64,000 nucleotides of DNA from CAMFKD01 sp964436955 (GTDB lineage: Bacteria; Chlamydiota; Chlamydiia; Chlamydiales; JAJFMA01): assembly GCA_964436955.1 (NCBI GenBank), contig CAYTFC010000003.1, forward strand, positions 1 to 64,000, written 5' to 3'. The position numbers were made by a program, and so were the translations under genes. Below are positions 52,114 through 60,789 of the stretch, in pieces. The notes under the pieces were generated by a model. The model saw only the letters and a program-made list of their open reading frames with translations, was not told where the DNA came from and made no database searches. The first letter of the stretch is position 1, and every line of letters begins with the position of its first letter.

Positions 52114-53605
52114 ATTTCAGCCCTTGTCTTAGATCCTCTATAGAAACCGGAATATTACCTGTGCGGCTAACCTGGCATGCTGCAGCAAGACTGCCTAAAA
52201 AGGCACTTTCCCAAAGACTACCCCCAGCAATTAGAGTTAGGGCTGCGGCTGTCAGCAGGGAATCACCAGCGCCGGCAACGTCTTTTGGAGAGCTGTTAAG
52301 CGCTGGTAGCTTGTCTGTATGGAAAATAGACGAACCCGCTTCTGCGGAATACATAAGAATACCTTCAGCGCCTAAAGTGATCACAACGTTCTGAGCATTA
52401 CATTTATGGCAAAGGTTTTGAGCCAATACAGCCAAACCAGAATCATAGTCCTTTAGGGCAATTCGGGCTTCGCGCTCAGTGGGAGTAATGAGTTTCATTC
52501 CCATAAACCGTGATACGTCACCAATTTGTGAGGAGGACTGACTGTCTGCGACCATGGCAATGCCCTTGTCTGTGCAATGACGAGTAAGGACATCTACCAT
52601 TGATTGGGGCAAACAGCCGTAGCTAAAATCGGAAAAAATGACGACGTCACATCCCTCAATGCACTCTTGAAGGTCTTTCAACATGCGTTGAGATGTTTCA
52701 TTCGAGATCGCATGTTGTCGCAGATGGTTAACTCGCAATAACGTTTTTCCTGCCGCGCGAAAACGTTGCTTGAGTGTAGTAGGTCGCTCGGGTTCAACAT
52801 AAAATGTGGCCTTCACACCTTCTTGCATTAAGCGCTGACGAACAAAACTAGCAGGTTCATCCTGACCTAATACGGAAAAGAACGAAACTTCTGCTCCTAA
52901 GCGCTTAGCATGGGCTGCAACTATAGCCGCTCCCCCCACAAACGTTTCGCGCATTAGAGGGCTGACAACTATGGTAGGATCCTCCTGTGACATGCCTAAG
53001 GCTTCACAATCAATGTATTCATCAATAATGGTATCTCCAATCACGCATACTTTGACGGAGGTAAATGATTCAAAAAGAGTAGGTAGGCGATGCAGTCCGC
53101 TTCCATGGCGCTCTAAAAAATTCGATGGAATATGGATGCCTGTTGCGGAGACCTCCTTGATCTGTTTTCTCAATAGATCAAAAGATGAAAACCCGATGTC
53201 TCCAGAGCAAAAGGCTAAGCGTCCTCCATACTTTTGTAATACCGCGGTTTCAGGATTATCTCTTCCCTCGTGTTCCTTACCCTTAACAACAATTTCGGGA
53301 CGCAGCCATTCCACAATTTGAGCAGATGGATCGCGCATGATGAATGCATGATCTACCCAAGTTGTCTCCTGAATTGCTTCCAAACGAATGGCCTCTGGCA
53401 GAAGAGTATCTGGAAAATCGTCTGATGTGACCCCCACAACCAAGCAATCGCCACTTTCAGCAGCGAAGCGTAATAGGCGTAAATGGCCAGGGTGAAGGAT
53501 ATTGAAATTGCCTGGGACAAAAACAATGCTACTGCCAGTACCGGCCTTGATCCTTATCTGTTCTAGATAATCCTTGCAGTTAACGGGAACTGTATTTGAC
53601 ACCAT
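52100..53605 (-). CDS. HldE-like bifunctional protein in reversed order: nucleotidyltransferase + PfkB kinase
   Basis: 501 aa. Residues about 20-150: nucleotidyltransferase with VPGNFNILHPGHLRLLRFAAESGDCLVVGVTSD (HPGH) and IVVKGKEHEGRDNPE. Residues about 185-501: PfkB/ribokinase-type sugar kinase with CVIGDTIIDEYIDCEALGMSQE, FVGGAAIVAAHAKRLGAEVSF and the catalytic AGAGDSLLTAAALTLIAGG. In E. coli HldE the kinase precedes the transferase; here the order is swapped, and a second transferase gene follows. Expected reactions: heptose-7-phosphate to heptose-1,7-bisphosphate (kinase) and nucleotidyl activation. Confidence 0.83.
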   Translation of the reverse strand: MVSNTVPVNCKDYLEQIRIKAGTGSSIVFVPGNFNILHPGHLRLLRFAAESGDCLVVGVTSDDFPDTLLPEAIRLEAIQETTWVDHAFIMRDPSAQIVEWLRPEIVVKGKEHEGRDNPETAVLQKYGGRLAFCSGDIGFSSFDLLRKQIKEVSATGIHIPSNFLERHGSGLHRLPTLFESFTSVKVCVIGDTIIDEYIDCEALGMSQEDPTIVVSPLMRETFVGGAAIVAAHAKRLGAEVSFFSVLGQDEPASFVRQRLMQEGVKATFYVEPERPTTLKQRFRAAGKTLLRVNHLRQHAISNETSQRMLKDLQECIEGCDVVIFSDFSYGCLPQSMVDVLTRHCTDKGIAMVADSQSSSQIGDVSRFMGMKLITPTEREARIALKDYDSGLAVLAQNLCHKCNAQNVVITLGAEGILMYSAEAGSSIFHTDKLPALNSSPKDVAGAGDSLLTAAALTLIAGGSLWESAFLGSLAAACQVSRTGNIPVSIEDLRQGLKYGFK

Positions 53606-53631
53606 ATTTTAAACTCCTCCCACCTAAGTAT

Positions 53632-55602
53632 TTAGTATGCTTTTGCCAACTTGGGTTGGAGAAGCGTTGTAGACCCAGGCCCGACTGGGAGTAGTTTTGG
53701 GTGCTGTCTATCAATGAACCAATGATACCACAGTTCGAAATTGGCGAAATACAATAGCCGGCGAGCGGCTCGTGTAGTACCAGATCTGTCATTGAGCACG
53801 TCTTCTAGAGCCGAGCGCTTAAAGACAGCTCGCTCTTTAAGCTGCTCCACTCGCTTTCGCAACACCTGCTCTATTGATCCGGTAATAAAGTCGGCTTCTG
53901 GTATGCCAAAGCCCTTTTTCTTCATTTCCAAGCAGGAAGGATGGATGTATTTTGCACTTAGTTTTCGTAAAAGATACTTGGATTGATCTTTACGCCATTT
54001 CAAATGGGTGGGTAAGCGGAAGCAGAATTCCACCAAGTCGCGATCTAGATAGGGAAACCTGCCCTCTATATGAAACCGCATCAAAAACCTGTCTGAGGTA
54101 TGATTGTGATGAGTTCCTATATAGAATTTCATGTCTGCATAAGACAAAGCTTGGAATGAGTCCGTGAACTTTTTTAGATCTGGCGAAGCGCTTCTGATAG
54201 CTGCTAGTGCATCAATATTATCGTCTAAAAGATTATCTGCAAAGACGCTCGCGGGATTTTCATAAAGGTAGGAAGCAAAGAGTCTTCTAAAGATATCAAA
54301 GGGATCACTACTTTCCATGATTCGCGCAGCGGTTGTAAGGCGACCTTTTCGAGGGATAAAAGGTGCCAAAAAGGAAAGATGCTTCAACCATGGCCAATGT
54401 TGCTGGAGGTTTCTGTAGTATCCATACCCTCCCATCAATTCATCCGGTCCAAGTCCGTTTAAAATAACGCGAATTCCATGTTTTGAGATATTTTGTGCAA
54501 TGGGGTAGTGTGGTTCTAAAGCTCCAATAGGTTCTTCAAATACCCATAGCATATCATCCAGAGAACCCATTAAGTCTTCTTTGCGAAACCTTGTAATGGT
54601 ATGTGACAAGTTATGCATTTTTGCAGTTGCATGCGCCTGATCCAGTTCACTCAGGGAATCAAGCGCTGTGTCATATGCCAATGTAAAGGCTCGGATAGTC
54701 GGGTGCATACTTGCAGCTATCGCCGTCATGGTTGTGGAATCTAACCCACCGCTCATGAGTGTCCCTACTTCCACATCAGCGATCAAGCATCTCTTGATAG
54801 CTTGATGAAGAAGCTCTTCGTAACGCTCTAAAGCCTTTTCTTCGCTAATGTCCAGCTGCTGACCTACTGGCAAATCCCAGTATTGAACAATTTGCTTTGA
54901 ACCAACAGCTCTACCACTTAAGTAATGGCCAGGAGATAGCGCAAAGGCATCTTTGTAAGAGGTAGATGGCCTGGGAGAGCCCTGAAAAGCTATTCCTAAA
55001 CAGAGTCCATTCCAGTTCGGTTTTGGATCGTAAAGGCCAGAAGCAATCAGAGTTGTCATGTCCGAAGCAAAGACAAAGGAGCTCTCTCTTTGGTGATAGT
55101 ATAACGGTTTTATTCCGATACAATCCCTAGCAATAAAAATAGAACGCTCCACAGCATCATAAATGGCAAAGGCATACATGCCGCGAAATTTATCCAGTGC
55201 GTTATTACCCCATTGAAGATAGGCCTTTAGAACGACTTCGGTATCCGAGTCGCTGTAGAAATCCCATCCATGGCTTTCAAGTTCAGTACGAATCTCCAAA
55301 AAATTGTAGACCTCGCCATTGTACGTAAGCCAAAAGCGTCCTGAAGAAGCAGACATTGGCTGCGCTGCGCGATCGCTCAGATCGATAATTTTTAGGCGCG
55401 TATGCAGCAATGCGCCGAATACTAACGTATTGGGGTCTATCGCTTCGTTGAATGATGAAACCGTGCCTTGATTTGTGAAGAATACCCACCCTTGACCATC
55501 AGGACCACGGTCATAAAGAGTGCTTAAACAGCGTTGAGCCATCGCCAATGCCAGAGTAAAAGGCAGAGGATTGTCCAGAAAGAAGCCGGCAATACCACAC
55601 AT
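53632..55602 (-). CDS. asnB: Asparagine synthetase-type amidotransferase (glutamine-hydrolysing)
   Basis: 656 aa. Begins MCGIAGFF with the N-terminal nucleophile Cys2 of class II glutamine amidotransferases, LLHTRLKIIDLS, TYNGEVYNF and SDSDTEVVL; the synthetase half carries the ATP loop GTLMSGGLDSTTM and GLGPDELMGGYGYYRN. Such AsnB-like proteins in glycan loci often amidate a sugar acid rather than make free asparagine. Located between the heptose-activating genes and the heptosyltransferase; Asn auxotrophy relief is an alternative role. Confidence 0.85.
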   Translation of the reverse strand: MCGIAGFFLDNPLPFTLALAMAQRCLSTLYDRGPDGQGWVFFTNQGTVSSFNEAIDPNTLVFGALLHTRLKIIDLSDRAAQPMSASSGRFWLTYNGEVYNFLEIRTELESHGWDFYSDSDTEVVLKAYLQWGNNALDKFRGMYAFAIYDAVERSIFIARDCIGIKPLYYHQRESSFVFASDMTTLIASGLYDPKPNWNGLCLGIAFQGSPRPSTSYKDAFALSPGHYLSGRAVGSKQIVQYWDLPVGQQLDISEEKALERYEELLHQAIKRCLIADVEVGTLMSGGLDSTTMTAIAASMHPTIRAFTLAYDTALDSLSELDQAHATAKMHNLSHTITRFRKEDLMGSLDDMLWVFEEPIGALEPHYPIAQNISKHGIRVILNGLGPDELMGGYGYYRNLQQHWPWLKHLSFLAPFIPRKGRLTTAARIMESSDPFDIFRRLFASYLYENPASVFADNLLDDNIDALAAIRSASPDLKKFTDSFQALSYADMKFYIGTHHNHTSDRFLMRFHIEGRFPYLDRDLVEFCFRLPTHLKWRKDQSKYLLRKLSAKYIHPSCLEMKKKGFGIPEADFITGSIEQVLRKRVEQLKERAVFKRSALEDVLNDRSGTTRAARRLLYFANFELWYHWFIDRQHPKLLPVGPGSTTLLQPKLAKAY

Positions 55603-55621
55603 ACTTTTTTACTCCTATTGG

Positions 55622-56692
55622 CTAAGTCAATGATAATCCCTTAAAAAAGCTTCGAAATTCCTGAAACACTAGTTCTGGGTGCAAGGCCCACAGGCATGCA
55701 TGATCGGTGCAATCGACAGCATTCTTAAATCGGCTGGTATTTCTTCCTACCCAAACATTACAAGGTCCACAAGAAGGGTTAGAGGAAACATCTCGATGCA
55801 TTTTAGGATTTAGCCACTCATAGCCAAATTGACTGGGGCTTGAACCACCCCAAACAATGAAGGTGGGCTTCTTAAGGGAAGCAGCAATATGCATTAAACC
55901 GCTATCATGTCCAACAAGAACACTGCTTTGTTTAATAATATTCATAACCTCACTCAGATTTGTCTTCCCAACTAGAGATGCTACCCCAGGAATATTCTCC
56001 TGCATAATTATTTGAGCATTGATCTGCTCGTTTTTATCGCCCAGTAAAATAAACTGATGGCTTCGAAAGGCTTTTGATGCCATTTTGAGCCACTCTATCC
56101 AGTATTCTAATGGCCACGTTTTAAAGGCAAAAAGGTTATTCGCCGCGGTAGGCTGAATGGCAATATAGGGCAAAGTTGTGTCTATGGAAGTAGGCTGCGC
56201 GGTTGAAAAACATCTTGCTATAGTATCCTCTGAAAATGCCATCATATCAGGCAACATATCGTCATTTGTGGCATGGGGGACGCTAAGGCGCAGATTTTGA
56301 ATTGCAGCATGAATACCTGTTGCGGGTGGTTGAGTAGTAGCATTTGCTCCTAGAAGCAGCCACAGTCTTTTTCCTTCTAGGGTGCCGATGATTTTGCGTC
56401 CTATCAATCGAGAGGTGAGGATGTTTTCCTTCGTTGCAGCTAGATAGCTGAGATAGACTTCGTCAAACGCTTTATAGTTGTCTTTTACCAGACCAAATAG
56501 CGAGGCCATTGAGTCTTGGATAGAAATGGCGTTATCTAAAAGGCCGGTATCTTTGAATAATACATCAGAGAAGTATTGCGATTGAAATATACCGGTGACG
56601 ATACGCCCAGTTGCCTTTAGATTTTTTAATAAAGGAATCATGAGCAACGCATCGCCAAGTCCGGCGTTAATGTAGACAGCAGCTCGTATCAC
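55622..56692 (-). CDS. Glycosyltransferase family 9 (heptosyltransferase-like)
   Basis: 356 aa. GT9 features: YINAGLGDALLMIPLLKNLK at the N-terminus, YIAIQPTAANNLFAFKTWPLEYWIEWL in the middle and LVGHDSGLMHIAASLKKPTFIVWGGSSPSQFG in the nucleotide-sugar half, ending in CGPCNVW. Transfers heptose from ADP-heptose to lipid A core or another acceptor. It fits the nearby heptose-activating genes. Confidence 0.88.
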   Translation of the reverse strand: MIRAAVYINAGLGDALLMIPLLKNLKATGRIVTGIFQSQYFSDVLFKDTGLLDNAISIQDSMASLFGLVKDNYKAFDEVYLSYLAATKENILTSRLIGRKIIGTLEGKRLWLLLGANATTQPPATGIHAAIQNLRLSVPHATNDDMLPDMMAFSEDTIARCFSTAQPTSIDTTLPYIAIQPTAANNLFAFKTWPLEYWIEWLKMASKAFRSHQFILLGDKNEQINAQIIMQENIPGVASLVGKTNLSEVMNIIKQSSVLVGHDSGLMHIAASLKKPTFIVWGGSSPSQFGYEWLNPKMHRDVSSNPSCGPCNVWVGRNTSRFKNAVDCTDHACLWALHPELVFQEFRSFFKGLSLT

Positions 56693-56767
56693 AGTAAAAT
56701 CCAGAATTTAGTATTGTGGAAACTCTAGCATAATGTGAAATTTGATGTGTAGAGGTTAGACCCTGAT

Positions 56768-56868
56768 TGCTACCCAATGCAGTCAACTTAAAATAAACCT
56801 TTGTTAATGCCGCTTCGCCGAAGTGGTATTAACAAAGGTTTATTTTAAGTTGACAGCATTGGGTGGCA
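56768..56868. repeat. 101-bp near-perfect palindrome
   Basis: Fifty-nt arms centred on 56818 with four mismatches (three of them G-T type in RNA). Centre CGCTTCGCCGAAGTGG as in the 49-kb palindromes; arms carry TCAACTTAAAATAAACC and TTTGTTAATG. The upstream flank 56758-56774 is the complement of 20663-20679; the downstream flank is AAGTCGGGTT (56868-56877). Lies in the 56693-56977 gap between divergent genes; no gene seen. Confidence 0.9.
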
Positions 56869-56977
56869 AGTCGGGTTTAAAGCTTGGGCATCGATAATTC
56901 CAAGCCGATCACCTTGTCAAAAATAAGTTATTTCAATATTGTGCAGTGCAGTTTTTCATAACCGAAGGCAGGCAACC

Positions 56978-58528
56978 ATGTATCAACTTATAAACAAAAT
57001 GGACTTCGAAGCTATCAGATTTCGGGGCCTTCTAGTAGTGGGTTGGGCCTTATTTGGCGCTTTTGTGGCGACATATTTGCTTTATTGGTACAGCGTTGGT
57101 GGCGATGCTTCTATCTACCTGCCTTATGCTAAGTGGATGTTCCATTCTCCATTTAGTTATGGTGTTAGAGGCAATATCGCGTATGGAGCATCTTCTCCCC
57201 TTTGGGCCTTATTTATCTCGGTTTTCTATAGTCCTTCTGACACGGTATACTTGTACAGTTTAAAGGTCGCCAATTTAGCACTATTCCTTGGTTCAATTGT
57301 GATCCTCACCAAGAGCCTAAAGGTGCCTTTTTTACCGTTGTTTTTCTTAATCACAGTGAATGTCTCGGGTGTTTTCGAGTTTTTTCTGCTTTATGAAAAT
57401 GCTCTTATCTTGTTTTGGATTGCCCTCGTGGTGCATTGCATTTGCAAGAACGACGTGCGTCGTTTACTTTGGGTAACTGCATTTTTACCTTTGGTTCGTG
57501 GTGAATTTGTGTTTATTCAGGTGGCTTGTCTGTATGCCTTCAGAAGGGAAATTCACATTAAGCACCTATTATGGCAATGCGTGCCCTTTGGTCTTTATGC
57601 TGGTTACATGTTTTTTAATACGGATTCTCTTATCCCTTCGAGTGTGTTGACGCAAATTTTGAAAAACCGTCTTGCCTCACTAGAGCGTACTGACCGTCAT
57701 TGGATACTCCAAATACTGGCAAATCTGTTCAACAATCCATACGCGTTAGCCTATCTGATTTTTCTCACTGTCGCTGGTCTTTGCAAGGTTCCGCGAATGG
57801 AAAAGCTCTTTAGCGTATGCTTCTGGTCTTTGCTAGCAATGTTTCTTGTTGCAATACTATTGCAACCATCGCTTCGATATAGTTCGGAGTTCTTTTCGCT
57901 TGGCAGTATTGCCTGTGCCGTTTACTTGCATCATTTTCTGGCGAAGAATCGTCTGCCCGACTCATCTTTAGTATTTTCCGCAGTTATCGTGATTATGTTT
58001 TTTACTTGGACGAACCTCTTCTTCCAGGAGTTTAAAGCCAGAAAGGAAAACTCTGAAGGACTTGCTTCTACATGGTACAGTCGCACAGTGCCCGATATGG
58101 CAAATATTCTTAATCAAGTAATGCTACCTGATGATAAAGTCCTCATCTATGAAATTCAGGGTCAGTATCACTTGAATCAACGTGCAGTATCTATGGACGG
58201 AGTAGTCGGCGGACAAGCTACGCCATATTTATTGATGGGAATCAAGGCTGGTAAACCCACCATGGATGCTAGTTATGCAGATTTCATAGAGCAGCACCAG
58301 TATTTAGTATTAGGTCATGGTACGGGCGGAACTCTTTTCAAGGGAACAGCATACGATTTTCTAAATGACACTTGCGAGACATTAAATGTCGGAGATCATT
58401 GTCGCTATGGATCTTTGATCTTCACGAAGATAGCACAAAACCCTCGTTGGACAACAAAGGGGCAAAAGATAGACGAAACGTGGCGATCAATTTTTAAGAT
58501 CGACCATGCTTCCCAAACAGCTGACTAA
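56978..58528 (+). CDS. Polytopic membrane protein, GT-C glycosyltransferase-like
   Basis: 516 aa from ATG 56978 (GGCAGG upstream; an upstream ATG at 56939 adds 13 unlikely residues). About ten TM helices. The first extracytoplasmic loop carries GGDASIYLPYAKWM, a D-x-Y-like acidic motif as in GT-C transferases that use lipid-linked sugars, and a soluble C-terminal part (DKVLIYEIQGQYHLNQRAVSMDGVVGG) with conserved-looking acidic residues. Probably transfers a sugar from a polyprenyl-phosphate donor on the periplasmic face. No family can be named surely. Confidence 0.6.
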   Translation: MYQLINKMDFEAIRFRGLLVVGWALFGAFVATYLLYWYSVGGDASIYLPYAKWMFHSPFSYGVRGNIAYGASSPLWALFISVFYSPSDTVYLYSLKVANLALFLGSIVILTKSLKVPFLPLFFLITVNVSGVFEFFLLYENALILFWIALVVHCICKNDVRRLLWVTAFLPLVRGEFVFIQVACLYAFRREIHIKHLLWQCVPFGLYAGYMFFNTDSLIPSSVLTQILKNRLASLERTDRHWILQILANLFNNPYALAYLIFLTVAGLCKVPRMEKLFSVCFWSLLAMFLVAILLQPSLRYSSEFFSLGSIACAVYLHHFLAKNRLPDSSLVFSAVIVIMFFTWTNLFFQEFKARKENSEGLASTWYSRTVPDMANILNQVMLPDDKVLIYEIQGQYHLNQRAVSMDGVVGGQATPYLLMGIKAGKPTMDASYADFIEQHQYLVLGHGTGGTLFKGTAYDFLNDTCETLNVGDHCRYGSLIFTKIAQNPRWTTKGQKIDETWRSIFKIDHASQTAD

Positions 58529-58611
58529 GATTCCATATAGTCCCAAAAAATTGTTGCGCATCAAAATTCCCAGGGCTATCGTGAACGGCACCTAAACGAT
58601 GAGGACACCAT

Positions 58612-59208
58612 ATGACACTTGCTAACTATAACTCCCATATTGTCAATACTCTTAATAATACCGAAGTAACCCATCGCCAACAAGCCGTGGAGCTGCAAGA
58701 TGGTCTTTCGCAACTGCTTGCACAAATGCAGTTGGTTAAACAGAATACCCGTAAGGTAATTCTCATTGGTAATGGTGGTAGCGCGGCGATAGCCAGTCAT
58801 ATCGCCACTGACTTTTGGAAGCGTGGTGGTATTCGCGCCATAGCATTCAGTGATGCATCATTGATTACTTGTGTCAGCAATGACTTTTCGTATGCGGAAG
58901 TTTACAGCAAACCTATAGCGCAGTTTGCTGATGAGCACGATCTACTCATCGCCATAAGCAGCAGCGGAAATTCAGAGAACATTCTTAATGCGGTGAAGGA
59001 AGCTAAAAAACAAGGTTGCATTACAGTAACGCTATCAGGATTTTCTTCTGCTAATCTTCTTAGAACTCTTGGTGATATCAACTTCTACGTTCCTGGAAAA
59101 GATTATGGCTGTGTGGAAATTGGACACCTCATCCTTCTTCACTATCTCATCGACTCGTTTTTGACTCAGCAGGTTACCCGAGTTAGCGCTGGCTTAGCTG
59201 CCACATAG
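58612..59208 (+). CDS. gmhA: Sedoheptulose-7-phosphate isomerase-like SIS protein
   Basis: 198 aa SIS-domain isomerase: LIGNGGSAAIASHIATDFWKR, CVSNDFSYAEVYSKPIAQFA, AISSSGNSENILNAVKEAK, GCVEIGHLILLHYLIDS. Matches GmhA, the first enzyme of the heptose pathway, converting sedoheptulose-7-phosphate to D-glycero-D-manno-heptose-7-phosphate, and so feeds the HldE-like kinase. The central metal/catalytic Glu/His (ND, EIGHL) are in place. Confidence 0.85.
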   Translation: MTLANYNSHIVNTLNNTEVTHRQQAVELQDGLSQLLAQMQLVKQNTRKVILIGNGGSAAIASHIATDFWKRGGIRAIAFSDASLITCVSNDFSYAEVYSKPIAQFADEHDLLIAISSSGNSENILNAVKEAKKQGCITVTLSGFSSANLLRTLGDINFYVPGKDYGCVEIGHLILLHYLIDSFLTQQVTRVSAGLAAT

Positions 59209-59226
59209 TAATTTTACACACTTTGG

Positions 59227-60774
59227 TCAATGAACGAACTTGTGAATGGTGTCTCGCAAGGGTATATCTGAGAATAGTAATTTGTAATGTGCCATTGTGT
59301 GCCTTGGAACCAACAATGGACGTAGCAGATCTAGACTGGTTAGCTTCGGTATCATATTTAGCGATATGGAATGCGCTATACCCTCTTCAACGATGTCGAT
59401 GAATTGAAAAGGCGTTTCAAGATACCAAATGGGCTTATTGCAGCTCATTAATTCATATGCCAAGGTTGTTTGGGTACAAGCAATGACATCAATTTTGGAT
59501 AGAGAAGATTCATCCAATACGTCGATGCCCTTGAGCTGTGGTCTTATATCATCATCATACACATCTGTATCGGCATCCTTTGTCCCTGGTGCAGGGGGGC
59601 GTTGTTTAACATAGACATGCCAACCCAATGCAAGAAAGGCCCTCATATAGGCAGATATTGCTTTGTTATCTGATAAAAACTCATAGGGAATAAGGACAGA
59701 CAAGTTTGTGCGTTCTAAGGGCTTTAGTGAAGGCCAAGGCTTGTGAGAAATATTGTTTCTTAAATGGCCTCCAACAACGATTTGATGTGGCAAATATTTA
59801 TTGGAATGCTCAATGAGCACATCCCTCCAGTAATCGCCCCAAACAATAAGAGTGTTGGAGACCACATTGCAGTATTCTCTGGGAATTCCCGGTGCAATCC
59901 ACCCAGCGTGGTACTTTGTGAAAAGGCCATGTTGGAAGGTAACTATAGGAATGCTCTTCACTTTGCAGGCTATTAAATAGCCCAATGCTGATTCCAACTG
60001 ATCATATCCAAGCACTAATTTTGAGGGGATTGCTTTAGGGCTATCACAAAATGACTTTGCCTCTGCTACCGCATCATAGCATCGTCGATTGATCGCATTC
60101 AAAAGCAAGAAAAACTCATTTTCGGAAAGGTAGGAATGCAAAAACGGTGCGGAAGCGTAGTCTACGGAAGGGGCAACTGGATATTTCCAAGCTTTTTTAC
60201 CAATGCAAAGGGAAGACCTACTTTGCAACCAGTTTAACATGCCTCTGCTGGTATGGAGGTGATCCAAGCGTGTATATGTATGGGTTTCCTTTAGTATGTT
60301 CTTCAAATGCCTATAGCGAAAACCGTCCTCGCCATCATCGTACACAACGATTGCTTGTGCCTTTGGGGATAGAGCACGAGCCACACTTGTACCGAAATTG
60401 TAAACACAACGTTCAATAAAGCTTCTTTTGCGATGAAGAATATCCCACAAGGCTTGCATCCCTCTTGCGGCTGCATATGGCTGAGGGGGAAATTTGAGTT
60501 GATGTCCTCGACAAGCGGCCCAAGCCTCTTGATGCCATACAAGTGGTACGCATACACTCCAGAACAAAAATTCTTGAAATGCAGGTAGTAAGTAGTAGCC
60601 TTTATATTGCCAGCTTGCATAAAGGGGAATACCGGTGGGGGTCTTTAGGTTATTGATTTGTAGGAGCAGGTCTTTAGCTCTAGCTAGATCAAAACTGGGA
60701 TGAAACGTGCGTACACCGCCTGGAAGACCTGCGATCACAACTTCTTCATTTTTCCTTTCAATAATTGAAAGCAA
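59227..60774 (-). CDS. Putative GT-B-type surface polysaccharide transferase
   Basis: 515 aa, no firm family. The middle has LVLGYDQLESALGYLIACKVKSIPIVTFQHGLF, TLIVWGDYWRDVLIEHSNK and IVVGGHLRNN, and the C-terminal half has LSVLIPYEFLSDN, HVYVKQRPPAP and IDVIACTQTTLAYELMSCNKPIWYLET. The QHG / WG / G-x-LR / T-Q-T-T-x-A-YE layout is that of lipid-linked or capsule glycosyltransferases (GT-B). Overlaps nothing; 15 bp after the AMP-ligase gene. Confidence 0.6.
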   Translation of the reverse strand: MLSIIERKNEEVVIAGLPGGVRTFHPSFDLARAKDLLLQINNLKTPTGIPLYASWQYKGYYLLPAFQEFLFWSVCVPLVWHQEAWAACRGHQLKFPPQPYAAARGMQALWDILHRKRSFIERCVYNFGTSVARALSPKAQAIVVYDDGEDGFRYRHLKNILKETHTYTRLDHLHTSRGMLNWLQSRSSLCIGKKAWKYPVAPSVDYASAPFLHSYLSENEFFLLLNAINRRCYDAVAEAKSFCDSPKAIPSKLVLGYDQLESALGYLIACKVKSIPIVTFQHGLFTKYHAGWIAPGIPREYCNVVSNTLIVWGDYWRDVLIEHSNKYLPHQIVVGGHLRNNISHKPWPSLKPLERTNLSVLIPYEFLSDNKAISAYMRAFLALGWHVYVKQRPPAPGTKDADTDVYDDDIRPQLKGIDVLDESSLSKIDVIACTQTTLAYELMSCNKPIWYLETPFQFIDIVEEGIAHSISLNMIPKLTSLDLLRPLLVPRHTMAHYKLLFSDIPLRDTIHKFVH

Positions 60775-60789
60775 GGCAACCAGCTCCTT

